Below, piece after piece: positions 28,301 to 34,020 of a stretch of 37,438 nt of DNA; the stretch's first letter is position 1, and every line of letters starts with the position of its first letter. The notes under the pieces were generated by a model. That model saw nothing but the letters and a program-made list of their open reading frames with translations. It made no database searches and was not told where the DNA came from. Both the position numbers and the translations under genes were made by a program. This stretch comes from Flammeovirga aprica JL-4 (GTDB taxonomy: Bacteria > Bacteroidota > Bacteroidia > Cytophagales > Flammeovirgaceae). Where the stretch lies: the NCBI RefSeq assembly GCF_012844305.1, contig NZ_JABANE010000090.1:1-37438 (forward strand), in the 5' to 3' direction.

Positions 28301-29205
28301 TCAAAGCCTCCTGCAGTTGAAGAATTCAGATAATTTGAAAATACCTGTAATGACATCATTCTAACACCATCCTCTGGCTTAGAACCACCGGCTACACCTG
28401 ACACACCGATACCATTATTATTTTCTGCAGCAATAGTACCCGCAACGTGTGTACCATGGTAGTGAGGAATAATCGTAGGCATATTATCAGCATAGTTCCA
28501 GCCATAATAATCATCTACATAACCATTGCCATCATCATCAATACCGTTACCTGGGATTTCACCTGTGTTGATCCATAATCTGTTGATCAAATCTGGATGG
28601 TTTACATCAATACCACCATCAATTACACCAACAACTACGTCTGGAGTACCTGTTTCGATCTCCCACGCTTTCAATAAGTTGATATCAGCACCGGGCGTAC
28701 CCCATGACTGTCCAAAATTGTGATAATGCCATTGGTTGTTGAAGAATGGATCATTAGGAGCCTCGCTCATTGTATCAAAAAGACTGTATTCTCTTTTTGG
28801 TTCAGCAAATTCCACCATTTCCAAAGCTTCATAAGCAGACAATAACTCCTGAATTTCGTTTAGTGAGTCTGTTTGGATTTCGTACCATTGGTGGAAACCA
28901 TAAGCTTGGTGTCTAGCTTCAAATTTTCCTGCATTACGGAAAACTCTTTTGATGTTTGTAGTATGAAACTTATCATTTAATTGGTCAAAATTTCTAAAAC
29001 CAGTAGCATTAACTGGCAGTTCGTTTTTTGTAATCTTGGCTACTTGCTCTTCTAAAAAGTTGACATTGCCTGGTTTCACCTTAATTCTAATTACCCCCTT
29101 GGTAATTACATCATTGTCCTGTGCGTGGATTGAAGTTTGAAAAAATAGGCAACACACTGCCATCAAACTCAACCACAGTTTTGTTCGAGTAACTAAGTTC
29201 ATCAT
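22351..29205 (-). CDS. Giant secreted subtilisin-family (S8) protease with type IX secretion sorting domain
   Basis: This 2284-residue protein has a signal peptide (about 1-29), a propeptide, and an S8 protease domain (about 180-500) with catalytic Asp196 (VIDGGID), His250 (HGTH), oxyanion Asn318 (NNSWG) and Ser432 (SGTSMAAPH). A fibronectin type III-like domain follows (about 505-605), then a long run of immunoglobulin-like beta domains, a nidogen-like segment with FPFYGQYYDRF near 1390, an acidic stretch (EPEEEEESPEP) and cadherin-like repeats near the end. The last 80 residues (VYPNPTKAKVWVKLP, GFYVIKV, GKVLKK) are a type A C-terminal sorting domain of the type IX secretion system. The protein is thus exported to the surface or medium. 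It is probably digestive, acting on protein, not part of the glycan operons. Confidence 0.95.
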   Translation of the reverse strand: MMNLVTRTKLWLSLMAVCCLFFQTSIHAQDNDVITKGVIRIKVKPGNVNFLEEQVAKITKNELPVNATGFRNFDQLNDKFHTTNIKRVFRNAGKFEARHQAYGFHQWYEIQTDSLNEIQELLSAYEALEMVEFAEPKREYSLFDTMSEAPNDPFFNNQWHYHNFGQSWGTPGADINLLKAWEIETGTPDVVVGVIDGGIDVNHPDLINRLWINTGEIPGNGIDDDGNGYVDDYYGWNYADNMPTIIPHYHGTHVAGTIAAENNNGIGVSGVAGGSKPEDGVRMMSLQVFSNYLNSSTAGGFEEAFIYAADMGSVITNNSWGGGMESELQKETIRYFVENAGKDANGNVVGPVDGGVAIFAAGNYGGHNGIYTRPASSFPSTMDEVICVANTDNTDKKSYSSYWNETVDIAAPGTDIYSTFPDGQYEVISGTSMAAPHVAGVAALIASNNAYGITADQVRDRLVNHSKNIDHLNPTFVGKMGKGRLDAYASLVKDEGALPPVVSDWGFQYVYSTTARIGWMFVKDDFGLTIKNYEILKATGEFTNNADFEANAEVISYQAITANSFANYIIEGLAPANTYSIAIKAVDQFGNKSPLSEVFTVTTLETPLLSWVTEDVPHLQYDVASGEFPSTSLAITNSGSMPSRIVFAINDFDYSQGGQSSQRVASTSASVENNLPFVSSEEFSRMPFSDIPGDGGSIDIEDEITILPGTKKMDSVYHEQEPLPTYMVGHTGAAMEYANKFVAERDMEISVVRAVLSNEMYASVPFTVAMYIGGEDQPFGQPVATSSFYVTDQQRGGWVETSFWPKEVKAGEIFWIAIGAPQGIYFPLGADEASYSDRGKSYARKGTHGYYTDYAAAHRSLFKIRAYEAQKKNDMVSFSARYHDINNGEEARTDVTLRDTDWKNGTYKLQIVATHENPNQYPLAKDIYVTVTGNKPELVPSVEEFAFGTLFENKSDNQTFVLKNEGKAEAEDIQLMVSNEDYFSVSPSTIPLLKAGEQMEVIVSAKAKSEVINVESELSIEGYGVSIPLSVNHVVGPKIVADISTIDWTGDNAVTIGESRTAEFTLTNEGDQATEFVFESIENDGYTSFVSDIVPSRATLDAGESITLEVSIDTEGEIAYSNTKSTTLYATHDAGKTSVRFEVELLGEVVAEYDADVDFGSIIYSEGATLSRYVTIENKGNVKGTFSMGDLPAGFTVSGYIPSSISPNGKVNLNMKATFAGVEELSGVMTFTLNDEPYEINLTATALPSPTIDVNTDSFVTSDQIAYGEEGQTTSLTVTNESEDLDLYYSLSTPKWMMQEGEEFFDFEGVDGFGYEYKIEDSLVWEDISAVGKDVSYEMFYPEFVYAYEFENFKFPFYGQYYDRFQMSIAALISFNPETTPSDFTYNPPPVYNIAEGSIYNGLDLGIISAFWMNMTPSSLEGSGIFMYEKEDRLIIQFEKNVAVGAGSLGAETITTLQMVLHENGDIVMAYKTLPNVFVYQNIGMKNIEGDYAWQYMETNADYRARILGKTLRIKAPELIKVPALASKEISLQYVGNKTAVGEHEGQVIVHNNDASNSRVITDVNLTVTGEAALSLEADSLLFDQLVYLEDTVMTQSLDFVLKNEGSLPVNVTASLLHDQSFSFDIDTLVGAFSELALPVAFGANTNDVVVDTLVLDFDNGEQMLLPLQGDALLPAIIEYDLAETVRTDTLDILVNEGAETVYNFSLLNAGLEQELDYAVTLGIAKYGWGVEKSMKVEPEEEEESPEPSAVLENNTLESLAMLDAFDFNAQNLSVSSMRTVHVEKHAFSDSISYDLPTEEPMNYLGSLDFDVHYAAKFEVNNIQGFTLTHISNYFVKQSDSAWKFEVLKGDSPTSEEVLTTQMYYPSSLTGEMENITLDQPIFFEDGETFVIRVMAPQDVEFRLPVDYNVPSVIGKYFVTLDGGNNWEVMSSSNYFYYTYAIKLRAMDAYGQEWVDITPKAGSIASNDTTEISITTAMNRFETGDYEGYLYIGHNQKLKETIKVPTAIKYNAAPYFADSTALSINEGDSITWALQMLDKEGHSISVSEATNADDFTYDMSNDTLYLTMSPTYLMSGEYFPTFEIEDELGAKQVIDFSVEVVDTKVAPVVVQEFDSLSLNPSAETVLLLDEYFETLDDEEMIFYVKSTDQFTTAWVNDNELTVLGSSLGDSEIIVVAENESGLKVESLLKVTVVGAPLSVNVDKLDKLVYPNPTKAKVWVKLPSNFSNNASVVEVYNLTGQMMSSSEIQSTGNVVEVNLSTLPNGFYVIKVSNGTSQVTGKVLKK

Positions 29206-29540
29206 GTTTAAATAATAATCAGAAATGAATTGGTTGAAAAAAAATTTAAAAACCTATTATAATTTTGACAATATGTCTCCACTATAAATGAGTTCATTTA
29301 TTTATAAAGCATAAAAAATTCCGTAAGAGTATTTTTGGAACATATATTTTAGAAGTGAAAATTTTCCATTTTAGGTTGTGAGGAAATTAATTTCAGAGAA
29401 AATAGTGGTTCTATAGTTGATGAAATTAATAAACTCACGTTCTGAAAGGGGGAATTTTCACTAAAAGAGATGTTACAAACATGCTCTAAGTCAGCAAGAG
29501 AACAATATAGTTCTTTACTATGAGATGAAGATGTTGTAGT

Positions 29541-29572
29541 TCAACAATACTAGCACACTTTTGTATTGTTGA
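29541..29572 (-). other. Hairpin after the TrmB-type regulator gene
   Basis: TCAACAATAC and GTATTGTTGA form a perfect 10-base stem with a 12-base loop, 7 bases past the regulator stop codon. No T-run follows on the minus strand, so it may be a weak terminator or an RNA-stabilising stem. The rest of the 29206-29579 gap shows no gene and no clear promoter box. Confidence 0.45.
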
Positions 29573-29579
29573 GTGAAGT

Positions 29580-30347
29580 CTAAACTACGTCTGCTTTTTC
29601 CCAATAAAGATTGAATAAATCATACATAGATGTTGCGAAATCCTTATCATCAACACTTAATGCCATATTTAATGACATTCCAGCTCCTCCATGCAGTAGA
29701 ATAAGCACATATTGAAAATCCACCATCAACATTTTAAAAGGCAAGGATTCAACCATTTTCACGTCTTCTCCTTTTGATTTAAAATAATTGGCCAGTTTCT
29801 TTATCGATGCCTGATCCTCTCCTGGAGGCAGTTCGTAAATCCCCTTAAACTCTACTCCACTGTTAATAGAATCCTCCTCTGATGGATTTACATTTTCAAG
29901 TTCATTGATGTCTACCGTATACGGCGCTTTTGAAAAACCAACACCTATCTTTTTAGCTAATCGAAATAAACGATAATATTCTTCGAGTATTTCCTTCTTA
30001 CTGGTTATAGTTTTAAAAACAGTAGCGGTATTAGACTGAGTTTGTAAAAATTTGTCTTCTAGTTCTGTACTTAATTTTTGTAATGCTTTTTCTTTTTGTA
30101 AATATTCGTCCCTAACTCTTGCAAATGCAGAATTGGGAGAGTTTAGTGCGTAAATCTTTGGACGGTCTTTTATTAATCTACAAAATCCTTTATCGGTCAG
30201 TGCATCCATAAAGGCATAAAGTTTTGATGTAGGGATTGAAGTTGCCCTAGAAATTTCTGTAACAGACAATTCCCCTTTCTCTAATAAGAGCTTGTAAATT
30301 TTCAGTTCTTGATGAGAAAATCCTATGTTTAATAATAAGCTATCCAT
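29580..30347 (-). CDS. TrmB-family transcriptional regulator
   Basis: With the ATG at 30347 the product has 255 residues; the frame stays open to a TTG at 30359, which would add four residues. The N-terminal 70 residues form a winged helix-turn-helix of the TrmB type (FSHQELKIYKLLLEKGELSV, then ISRATSIPTSKLYAFMDALTDKGF). A short coiled-coil (about 90-115) links to a C-terminal regulatory domain of unknown ligand. TrmB proteins control sugar uptake or metabolism in archaea and occur sporadically in bacteria. No enzyme or transporter gene is adjacent, so its target cannot be named from context; it may regulate itself through the inverted repeat at 30351-30367. Confidence 0.82.
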   Translation of the reverse strand: MDSLLLNIGFSHQELKIYKLLLEKGELSVTEISRATSIPTSKLYAFMDALTDKGFCRLIKDRPKIYALNSPNSAFARVRDEYLQKEKALQKLSTELEDKFLQTQSNTATVFKTITSKKEILEEYYRLFRLAKKIGVGFSKAPYTVDINELENVNPSEEDSINSGVEFKGIYELPPGEDQASIKKLANYFKSKGEDVKMVESLPFKMLMVDFQYVLILLHGGAGMSLNMALSVDDKDFATSMYDLFNLYWEKADVV

Positions 30348-30350
30348 AAC

Positions 30351-30367
30351 TACTACCAAAAGTAGTA
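30351..30367 (-). promoter_or_regulatory. Operator-like inverted repeat over a candidate promoter of the TrmB gene
   Basis: TACTAC and GTAGTA flank CAAAA just before the ATG at 30347. On the minus strand 30364-30357 reads TACTTTTG, a match to the Bacteroidota TAnnTTTG box, and a TTG at 30387-30385 sits 20 bases upstream, the expected -33 spacing. The inverted repeat therefore covers the -7 box, a layout expected for autorepression. The start of transcription would fall only a few bases before the ATG. Confidence 0.45.
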
Positions 30368-30540
30368 CCTTTTAAAAAAGTATGCAAGAATTCGTGAAAT
30401 TATTTTAAAAACAAAATATACAATTGCATATTATCTTAATATCAGTTCTTTATTTTAAAGAAATCATTCATTATTGATCTAAAAAAATGGGTTTTTAGTG
30501 CTTCATTCTTTCTACTACTTATTTCAGTAGAAGTTTTCTT

Positions 30541-30943
30541 AAGTACTCTGTAAACTAAATTATCGTTCAACTTTCAATCAATTTTTCTGCAAGCTTTATA
30601 TGTTCTACTTCCAAGTTAGTGTCTCCTTCATTTTTGTCTTAACACAAAAACGAAGCAAAAAAGTCAAGGCTTTGAAGTCAAAAGCTAAATTCCATTCCTC
30701 TCGCCTAAATGATTTTAAACTCGCTAAAGCTCAAACAGAAAAATCATTTTTAACGGCTCAATACATGAAATTCTTAACGCTTTTCCCTTCAAGGCCAGGG
30801 AAGCACTACCCAATGAATAGAGTACAATGCCCACTGGTGCAAATGTTGTGCGTTAGCGTCATTCAAGCCCTTCAGATCATCAGAAATTTCCTGATTTCTG
30901 AACACAATAAATAACAAGGATTTAGTTTACAATGTATTAAGTA
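30541..30943. mobile_element. MITE-like element with imperfect terminal inverted repeats
   Basis: The left end (around 30541-30565) and right end (30921-30943) are inverted copies of the same sequence, sharing TTTAGTTTACA and then G-TA-TTAAG. The right end is identical over 23 bases to 56-78. Inside lies a stretch open in one frame (30600-30914) that looks like coincidental coding rather than a gene. It also holds a copy (30651-30679, inverted) of the start of the 14238/22082 repeat. I see no transposase and no clear target-site duplication, so this is a candidate non-autonomous element. Confidence 0.4.
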
Positions 30944-30996
30944 CTAAATCAAAAAAAAGATTACTCATTCTTTAAAGCCCCAATTCACATTAAAGC

Positions 30997-31052
30997 AATA
31001 ATTAAGGGCTTTCTCATCAAGATTAACTCTTATGGAAAAGCCCTTAATTATT
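30997..31052 (-). terminator. Long hairpin after the small secreted protein gene
   Basis: AATAATTAAGGGCTTT (30997-31012) and AAAGCCCTTAATTATT (31037-31052) form a perfect 16-base stem around a 24-base loop, 17 bases past the stop codon of the gene at 31070. It is a likely end of that transcript, although no strong T-run follows on the minus strand. Confidence 0.55.
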
Positions 31053-31069
31053 TAATCTGATTCAACTTT

Positions 31070-31468
31070 TCAAATCGACTGATTCGTTTGTAAATTCCTC
31101 AATTCCTGCTTTTTCTTATGTAAGGTATATTCATACCCCTCAATCGCTCTTACGTGTTTTTTAGTGGGCGATGCAATCCACATGATTGTTCCAGGAATAA
31201 CCAAAGGCCACAAAATAAATAAAGACACTGCATCCATTGAGATACCAATTGTCTTCACAGTTCTGTTACTACTCAGTTTTTGTTCAGCTCTCTTCTTATC
31301 CATTTCTAAATTGAAAATTTCATCTTCGAGCTTGTCAATTTCTTTAGAATTGTTGTTCACTGAAGTATTATCATCTTCAGAATAGTAAGTATAATTCTGT
31401 GCATGAACATTATTCACAGCAATAATACAAACAAGTAATACGATAATAGAGAATAGTTTTTTCATCAT
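31070..31468 (-). CDS. Small secreted protein with coiled-coil segments, function unknown
   Basis: This 132-residue protein has a clear signal peptide (about 1-23, ending NVHAQ). The mature part has a charged coiled-coil (about 43-68), a hydrophobic segment long enough to cross a membrane (about 77-98, LFILWPLVIPGTIMWIA) and a second lysine-rich helix (105-125). I do not recognise the family. The layout suggests an envelope-associated protein. It is flanked by its own terminator hairpin and a gene-poor region upstream, so it appears to be a single-gene unit. Confidence 0.7.
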   Translation of the reverse strand: MMKKLFSIIVLLVCIIAVNNVHAQNYTYYSEDDNTSVNNNSKEIDKLEDEIFNLEMDKKRAEQKLSSNRTVKTIGISMDAVSLFILWPLVIPGTIMWIASPTKKHVRAIEGYEYTLHKKKQELRNLQTNQSI

Positions 31469-31710
31469 GTTTGCCTTTCGAATATTTAGCTTTTAATTAA
31501 GCCATAAATTAATGCTTTTTTATTGATTAAACAACGCTTTGACTTCTTCTACCTCAACCCTGTTCCTTCAGCTACCTGTTCTATAGATAGGTCCATTTAC
31601 TAAGTAAAGAAAATATTTCAGATAAGAAACTAAGGGAATTACTGGAATAGGTTATTGAATAAAAACGAACCTCCATAAGTGTTTTTGACTTGTGGGTTGG
31701 GTTTTGCTGA

Positions 31711-31768
31711 GATAAGTTACAAACTTATACAATTAGATAGTTCTAAGTACGCCTTACGGCTTAATACT
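31711..31768 (+). repeat. Cassette-flanking palindromic repeat, copy A
   Basis: It begins with ATAAGTT-ACA-AACTTAT (31712-31728), a 7-base inverted repeat, followed by a spacer with GATAGTTC and a second imperfect palindrome around CGCCTTACGGCTTA. Related copies lie at about 32311, 33372, 33531, 35418 and 36462, all in the same orientation. Homology also extends about 45 bases to the left of the palindrome in copies A, C and F. Apart from this repeat and the promoter box, the 31469-31847 gap holds nothing I recognise. Confidence 0.75.
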
Positions 31769-31822
31769 GAGAGCAGTGGGGAGAATGTAAAATATGTGCT
31801 ATCTCGATTTCTTCAAAATTCG

Positions 31823-31830
31823 TATCTTTG
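31823..31830 (+). promoter_or_regulatory. -7 promoter box of the toxin-antitoxin operon
   Basis: TATCTTTG matches the TAnnTTTG box, 18 bases before the antitoxin ATG, a normal distance. No good -33 TTTG is seen upstream. Confidence 0.55.
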
Positions 31831-31847
31831 TATAAACATTTGAAATT

Positions 31848-32051
31848 ATGACAACACAATTTGTAACAGATAATCAAGGCAATAAACTTGCAGTTATTCT
31901 TCCAATTGATGAATACATAAAATTGTTGGAAGAACTTGAGGAGTTAGAAGATATTAAACTGTATGATGAGGCAAAGAAAAAGGATACAGGAGAGCGTATT
32001 CCTATGGAAGATGCTTTTAAAATGATTGAAGAAAAACGCAATAAAATTTAA
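31848..32051 (+). CDS. Antitoxin of a RelB/Phd-type toxin-antitoxin pair
   Basis: This 67-residue acidic protein begins with an N-terminal strand and helix (FVTDNQGNKLAVILPIDEYIKLLEEL) typical of antitoxins of the Phd/YefM or RelB groups, and ends in a charged helix that would wrap the toxin. Its last base overlaps the start of the toxin gene (TAATG), so the two are translationally coupled. Such antitoxins neutralise the toxin and repress their own promoter. The exact antitoxin class is not certain from so short a sequence. Confidence 0.85.
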   Translation: MTTQFVTDNQGNKLAVILPIDEYIKLLEELEELEDIKLYDEAKKKDTGERIPMEDAFKMIEEKRNKI

Positions 32052-32305
32052 TGGTTTATTCAATCAATTTTACCAGACAAGCTCTCAAGAATTTAGAGAA
32101 AATCAAAGATCCTTATTATTCAAAATTAAAAACTGCTATCATCAGCCTTGCCGATAATCCCCGTCCTAATGGATGTAAAAAGCTGAAAGGTAGAGATGGT
32201 TATCGCATTAGAGTGGCAAATTATCGTATCATCTATGAAATTATTGATAAAGAATTAATCATTGATGTAGTGGACATTGGACATCGAAAGGAGATTTATG
32301 AGTAA
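32051..32305 (+). CDS. RelE/ParE-family toxin
   Basis: This 84-residue basic protein has the family hallmarks: an N-terminal FTRQALKNLEKI helix, the LADNPRPNGCKKLKG segment, the RIRVANYRIIYEI strands and the IGHRKEIY end. RelE-type members cut mRNA on the ribosome, and ParE-type members poison DNA gyrase; the sequence does not settle which, though the GYRIRVANYRIIYEI pattern is most typical of RelE-like toxins. It overlaps the antitoxin by one base. It is immediately followed by degenerate repeat copy B. Confidence 0.92.
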   Translation: MVYSINFTRQALKNLEKIKDPYYSKLKTAIISLADNPRPNGCKKLKGRDGYRIRVANYRIIYEIIDKELIIDVVDIGHRKEIYE

Positions 32306-32310
32306 ACCCT

Positions 32311-32390
32311 ACAAGTTCGTAGCTTGTGGATTTTGTTGTATAGTAGGTATAAGTAACGTCTTATGACTTGATACTTTGAAGAATAGTAGA
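32311..32390 (+). repeat. Cassette-flanking repeat, degenerate copy B
   Basis: The right half (TAAGTAACGTCTTATGACTT and onward to GAAGAATAGTAGAATAC) matches copy E at 35418-35490; the left palindrome is lost. A small ACAAG/CTTGT inverted repeat (32311-32327) follows the toxin stop codon. It separates the toxin-antitoxin pair from the nuclease gene. Confidence 0.5.
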
Positions 32391-32393
32391 ATA

Positions 32394-33266
32394 CTATTTT
32401 TTGATTAACTCCTCTACTTCAGCAATAGTTAAGCCTGTACCTTTAGCAACTTGCTCAACGGTTAAATTCATAGAAAGTAAATTTTTAGCTGTTTCAATGG
32501 CTTTTAGTTTTGCTCCTATCTCTATACCTTCTTCTCTACCTTTTTCCCTTCCTTTTGCCTCTCTAGTATCCAAAGTATTAACATAATCACGAAAACGCTT
32601 TAAATCTTCATCATATAATTCTTGATCTGCTTTTGGTAGCGCTGTATACTCTGCCAATTTCAGCACTTTTCTAAAAATATGCTCCTTTAATACCGATGGC
32701 ATTTGCTCAAAAGTGGTGATATTATTTAAAAGGTAAAGCCATTTATCAAAATTGGTTTTCAAGTCTTTCTCCTGCTTTCTAAATTTTGGCAATTCTAAAT
32801 AAACAAACTTCAATTTATCATAGAACACCTTATTTTTTTGATTCTTAAGCTGTACGATATGATGGAAATCTTCATCTTTTTCATCAAAAATAAAATCCAT
32901 GATGGAGATCACATATACCGCTTTTAATTCATAATCCCACCCTTTGCCTCTTTCAGCTTGTTCTTGAATCGGAAAACTTGAATAATAAATAGTGCGGTCT
33001 TTAAAATGTGTTTGTTCTGCACGTTGTAACTCCACGATAAACTTTTCGCCTTGATCGTTTTCACAATATAAATCATAAATGGCTTTACGGTCTGTGTCAT
33101 TTTTGGGTAAGTGTTCCGTGGGTTTATACGTCAGATCATAGATCTGATCTTCGGCAGGCAATACCGAGTTCAAAAAATCAATAAGAATATCTTTATTGGC
33201 CTCTTCTCCAAATATTTTCTTAAAACCGAAATCCGTAAATGGATTGATATAACGTGAAGTGCACAT
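32394..33266 (-). CDS. Rpn-family PD-(D/E)XK nuclease/transposase-like protein, copy 1
   Basis: I start at 33266 (MCTSRYINPF) because a TATATTTG promoter box lies just upstream; the frame stays open further but the extra 39 residues look non-coding. The 290-residue product has the typical YINPFTDFGFKKIFG start and nuclease residues Asp65, Glu79 and Gln81 (IVELQ) of the PD-(D/E)XK fold. The C-terminus has the variable lysine/glutamate/glycine-rich linker (GREKGREEGIEIG) and a TVEQVAKGTGLTIAEVEEL helical end. Rpn proteins are DNA endonucleases linked to RecA-independent recombination. A nearly identical copy lies at 35495-36355 in the same direction. Confidence 0.88.
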   Translation of the reverse strand: MCTSRYINPFTDFGFKKIFGEEANKDILIDFLNSVLPAEDQIYDLTYKPTEHLPKNDTDRKAIYDLYCENDQGEKFIVELQRAEQTHFKDRTIYYSSFPIQEQAERGKGWDYELKAVYVISIMDFIFDEKDEDFHHIVQLKNQKNKVFYDKLKFVYLELPKFRKQEKDLKTNFDKWLYLLNNITTFEQMPSVLKEHIFRKVLKLAEYTALPKADQELYDEDLKRFRDYVNTLDTREAKGREKGREEGIEIGAKLKAIETAKNLLSMNLTVEQVAKGTGLTIAEVEELIKK

Positions 33267-33287
33267 AACTGTTGTTCGTTTATGGGG

Positions 33288-33295
33288 CAAATATA
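33288..33295 (-). promoter_or_regulatory. -7 promoter box of nuclease copy 1
   Basis: The minus strand reads TATATTTG, a perfect TAnnTTTG box, 21 bases before the ATG at 33266. The equivalent site in copy 2 reads TATATTTA and so loses the conserved last G. Confidence 0.5.
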
Positions 33296-33371
33296 GTGAA
33301 TTTTTGATTTGTATTTTGGGATAAGAAACCAACACAAGTGTTTTGGGATTGTGGGGATTGGGGTTTGTTGT

Positions 33372-33429
33372 GATAAATAACAAACTTATACAATTGGATA
33401 GTTCTAAGTAACGCCTACGGCTTAATACT
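33372..33429 (+). repeat. Cassette-flanking palindromic repeat, copy C
   Basis: This copy matches copy A over nearly its whole length, with ATAAATAACAAACTTAT at the palindrome and GCCTACGGCTTAATACTT at the right end. It lies upstream of nuclease copy 1, between it and the RHS/immunity segment. Confidence 0.75.
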
Positions 33430-33493
33430 TAAAACAGAAAGTAAACTTAGAACAATTGGGGGAAAGATTCAATCTATAATGTAATAAATGAAA

Positions 33494-33524
33494 CAAGCCA
33501 ATCTATCTGGGGTAGATTGGCTTG
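33494..33524 (-). terminator. Hairpin terminator after the immunity-like gene
   Basis: CAAGCCAATCTA and TAGATTGGCTTG form a perfect 12-base stem with a 7-base loop, followed on the minus strand by a T-rich tract. It most likely ends the RHS/immunity transcript, and might also work on the plus strand. Confidence 0.6.
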
Positions 33525-33530
33525 ATTTGT

Positions 33531-33600
33531 TGTTTTAAGTTTGGAAACTTAAACAATGATATAGTTCGTAATGACGCTAGCACTTAACATTACGAACAGA
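33531..33600 (+). repeat. Cassette-flanking repeat, divergent copy D with two perfect hairpins
   Basis: It follows the layout of copies A and C (palindrome, ACAAT, ATAGTTC, second palindrome) but with different bases. TTTAAGTTT-GG-AAACTTAAA (33534-33553) replaces the first hairpin, and GTTCGTAATG/CATTACGAAC (33564-33573 and 33588-33597) forms a perfect 10-base second one. Conservation of shape with changed sequence suggests the structure matters. It lies 9 bases past the stop codon of the immunity-like gene. Confidence 0.5.
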
Positions 33601-33608
33601 GGGGTGTA

Positions 33609-34012
33609 TTATTGCTTCCATGGCTTTTTACCATATCTCCCCTCAATATCTAAAGTATCTCCTAATAACTCATGTAACCAAGAAGTTGGATCATAATAAA
33701 TAATTTCATTTGATATCATTTCACCATCTTGAGTTTTGAGGTATAAACTATCTGAATCTGCAAAATGAACAACAGAATCACCTTCTTGGATTATATCTCT
33801 ACTATCATGATTTAAATAAATAAGAATTGAACCTAAGTCACATTTAAAAGTAAGCCATCCTCTATCATTATTTCTTCAACTTTTAATCGTTGTGTTTTTT
33901 TAAAATTTAATTGAATAGAATTACGCATTTCTTCAGCGTCTCCATATGGACCTAATAATCCAACATACAAAAAAGGAATTGAATACAATATAATTTTTAA
34001 TATTTTTCTCAT
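33609..34012 (-). pseudogene. Frameshifted small gene after the RHS tip, immunity-like position
   Basis: Two overlapping frames together read as one protein of about 134 residues. The first part (34012 down to a stop at 33833-33835) starts with a hydrophobic N-terminus (MRKILKIILYSIPFLYVGLL). The second part, in another frame, runs from about 33879 to a stop at 33609-33611 (FKCDLGSILIYLNHDSRDI, then YYDPTSWLHELLGDTLDI). A frameshift near 33856-33880 joins them. The start lies 8 bases after the RHS stop codon, as expected for the immunity gene of a polymorphic toxin. I do not recognise the family. The shift could be a real decay mutation, matching the decayed RHS gene, or a sequencing error. 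Confidence 0.6.
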
Positions 34013-34020
34013 ATTTTTTG

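Noticed and set aside
30600..30914. Open frame of 104 codons on the plus strand
   Set aside because: It lies inside the MITE-like element, overlaps a dispersed repeat (30651-30679), has no recognisable domain and a lysine/serine-rich composition typical of translated repeat DNA.
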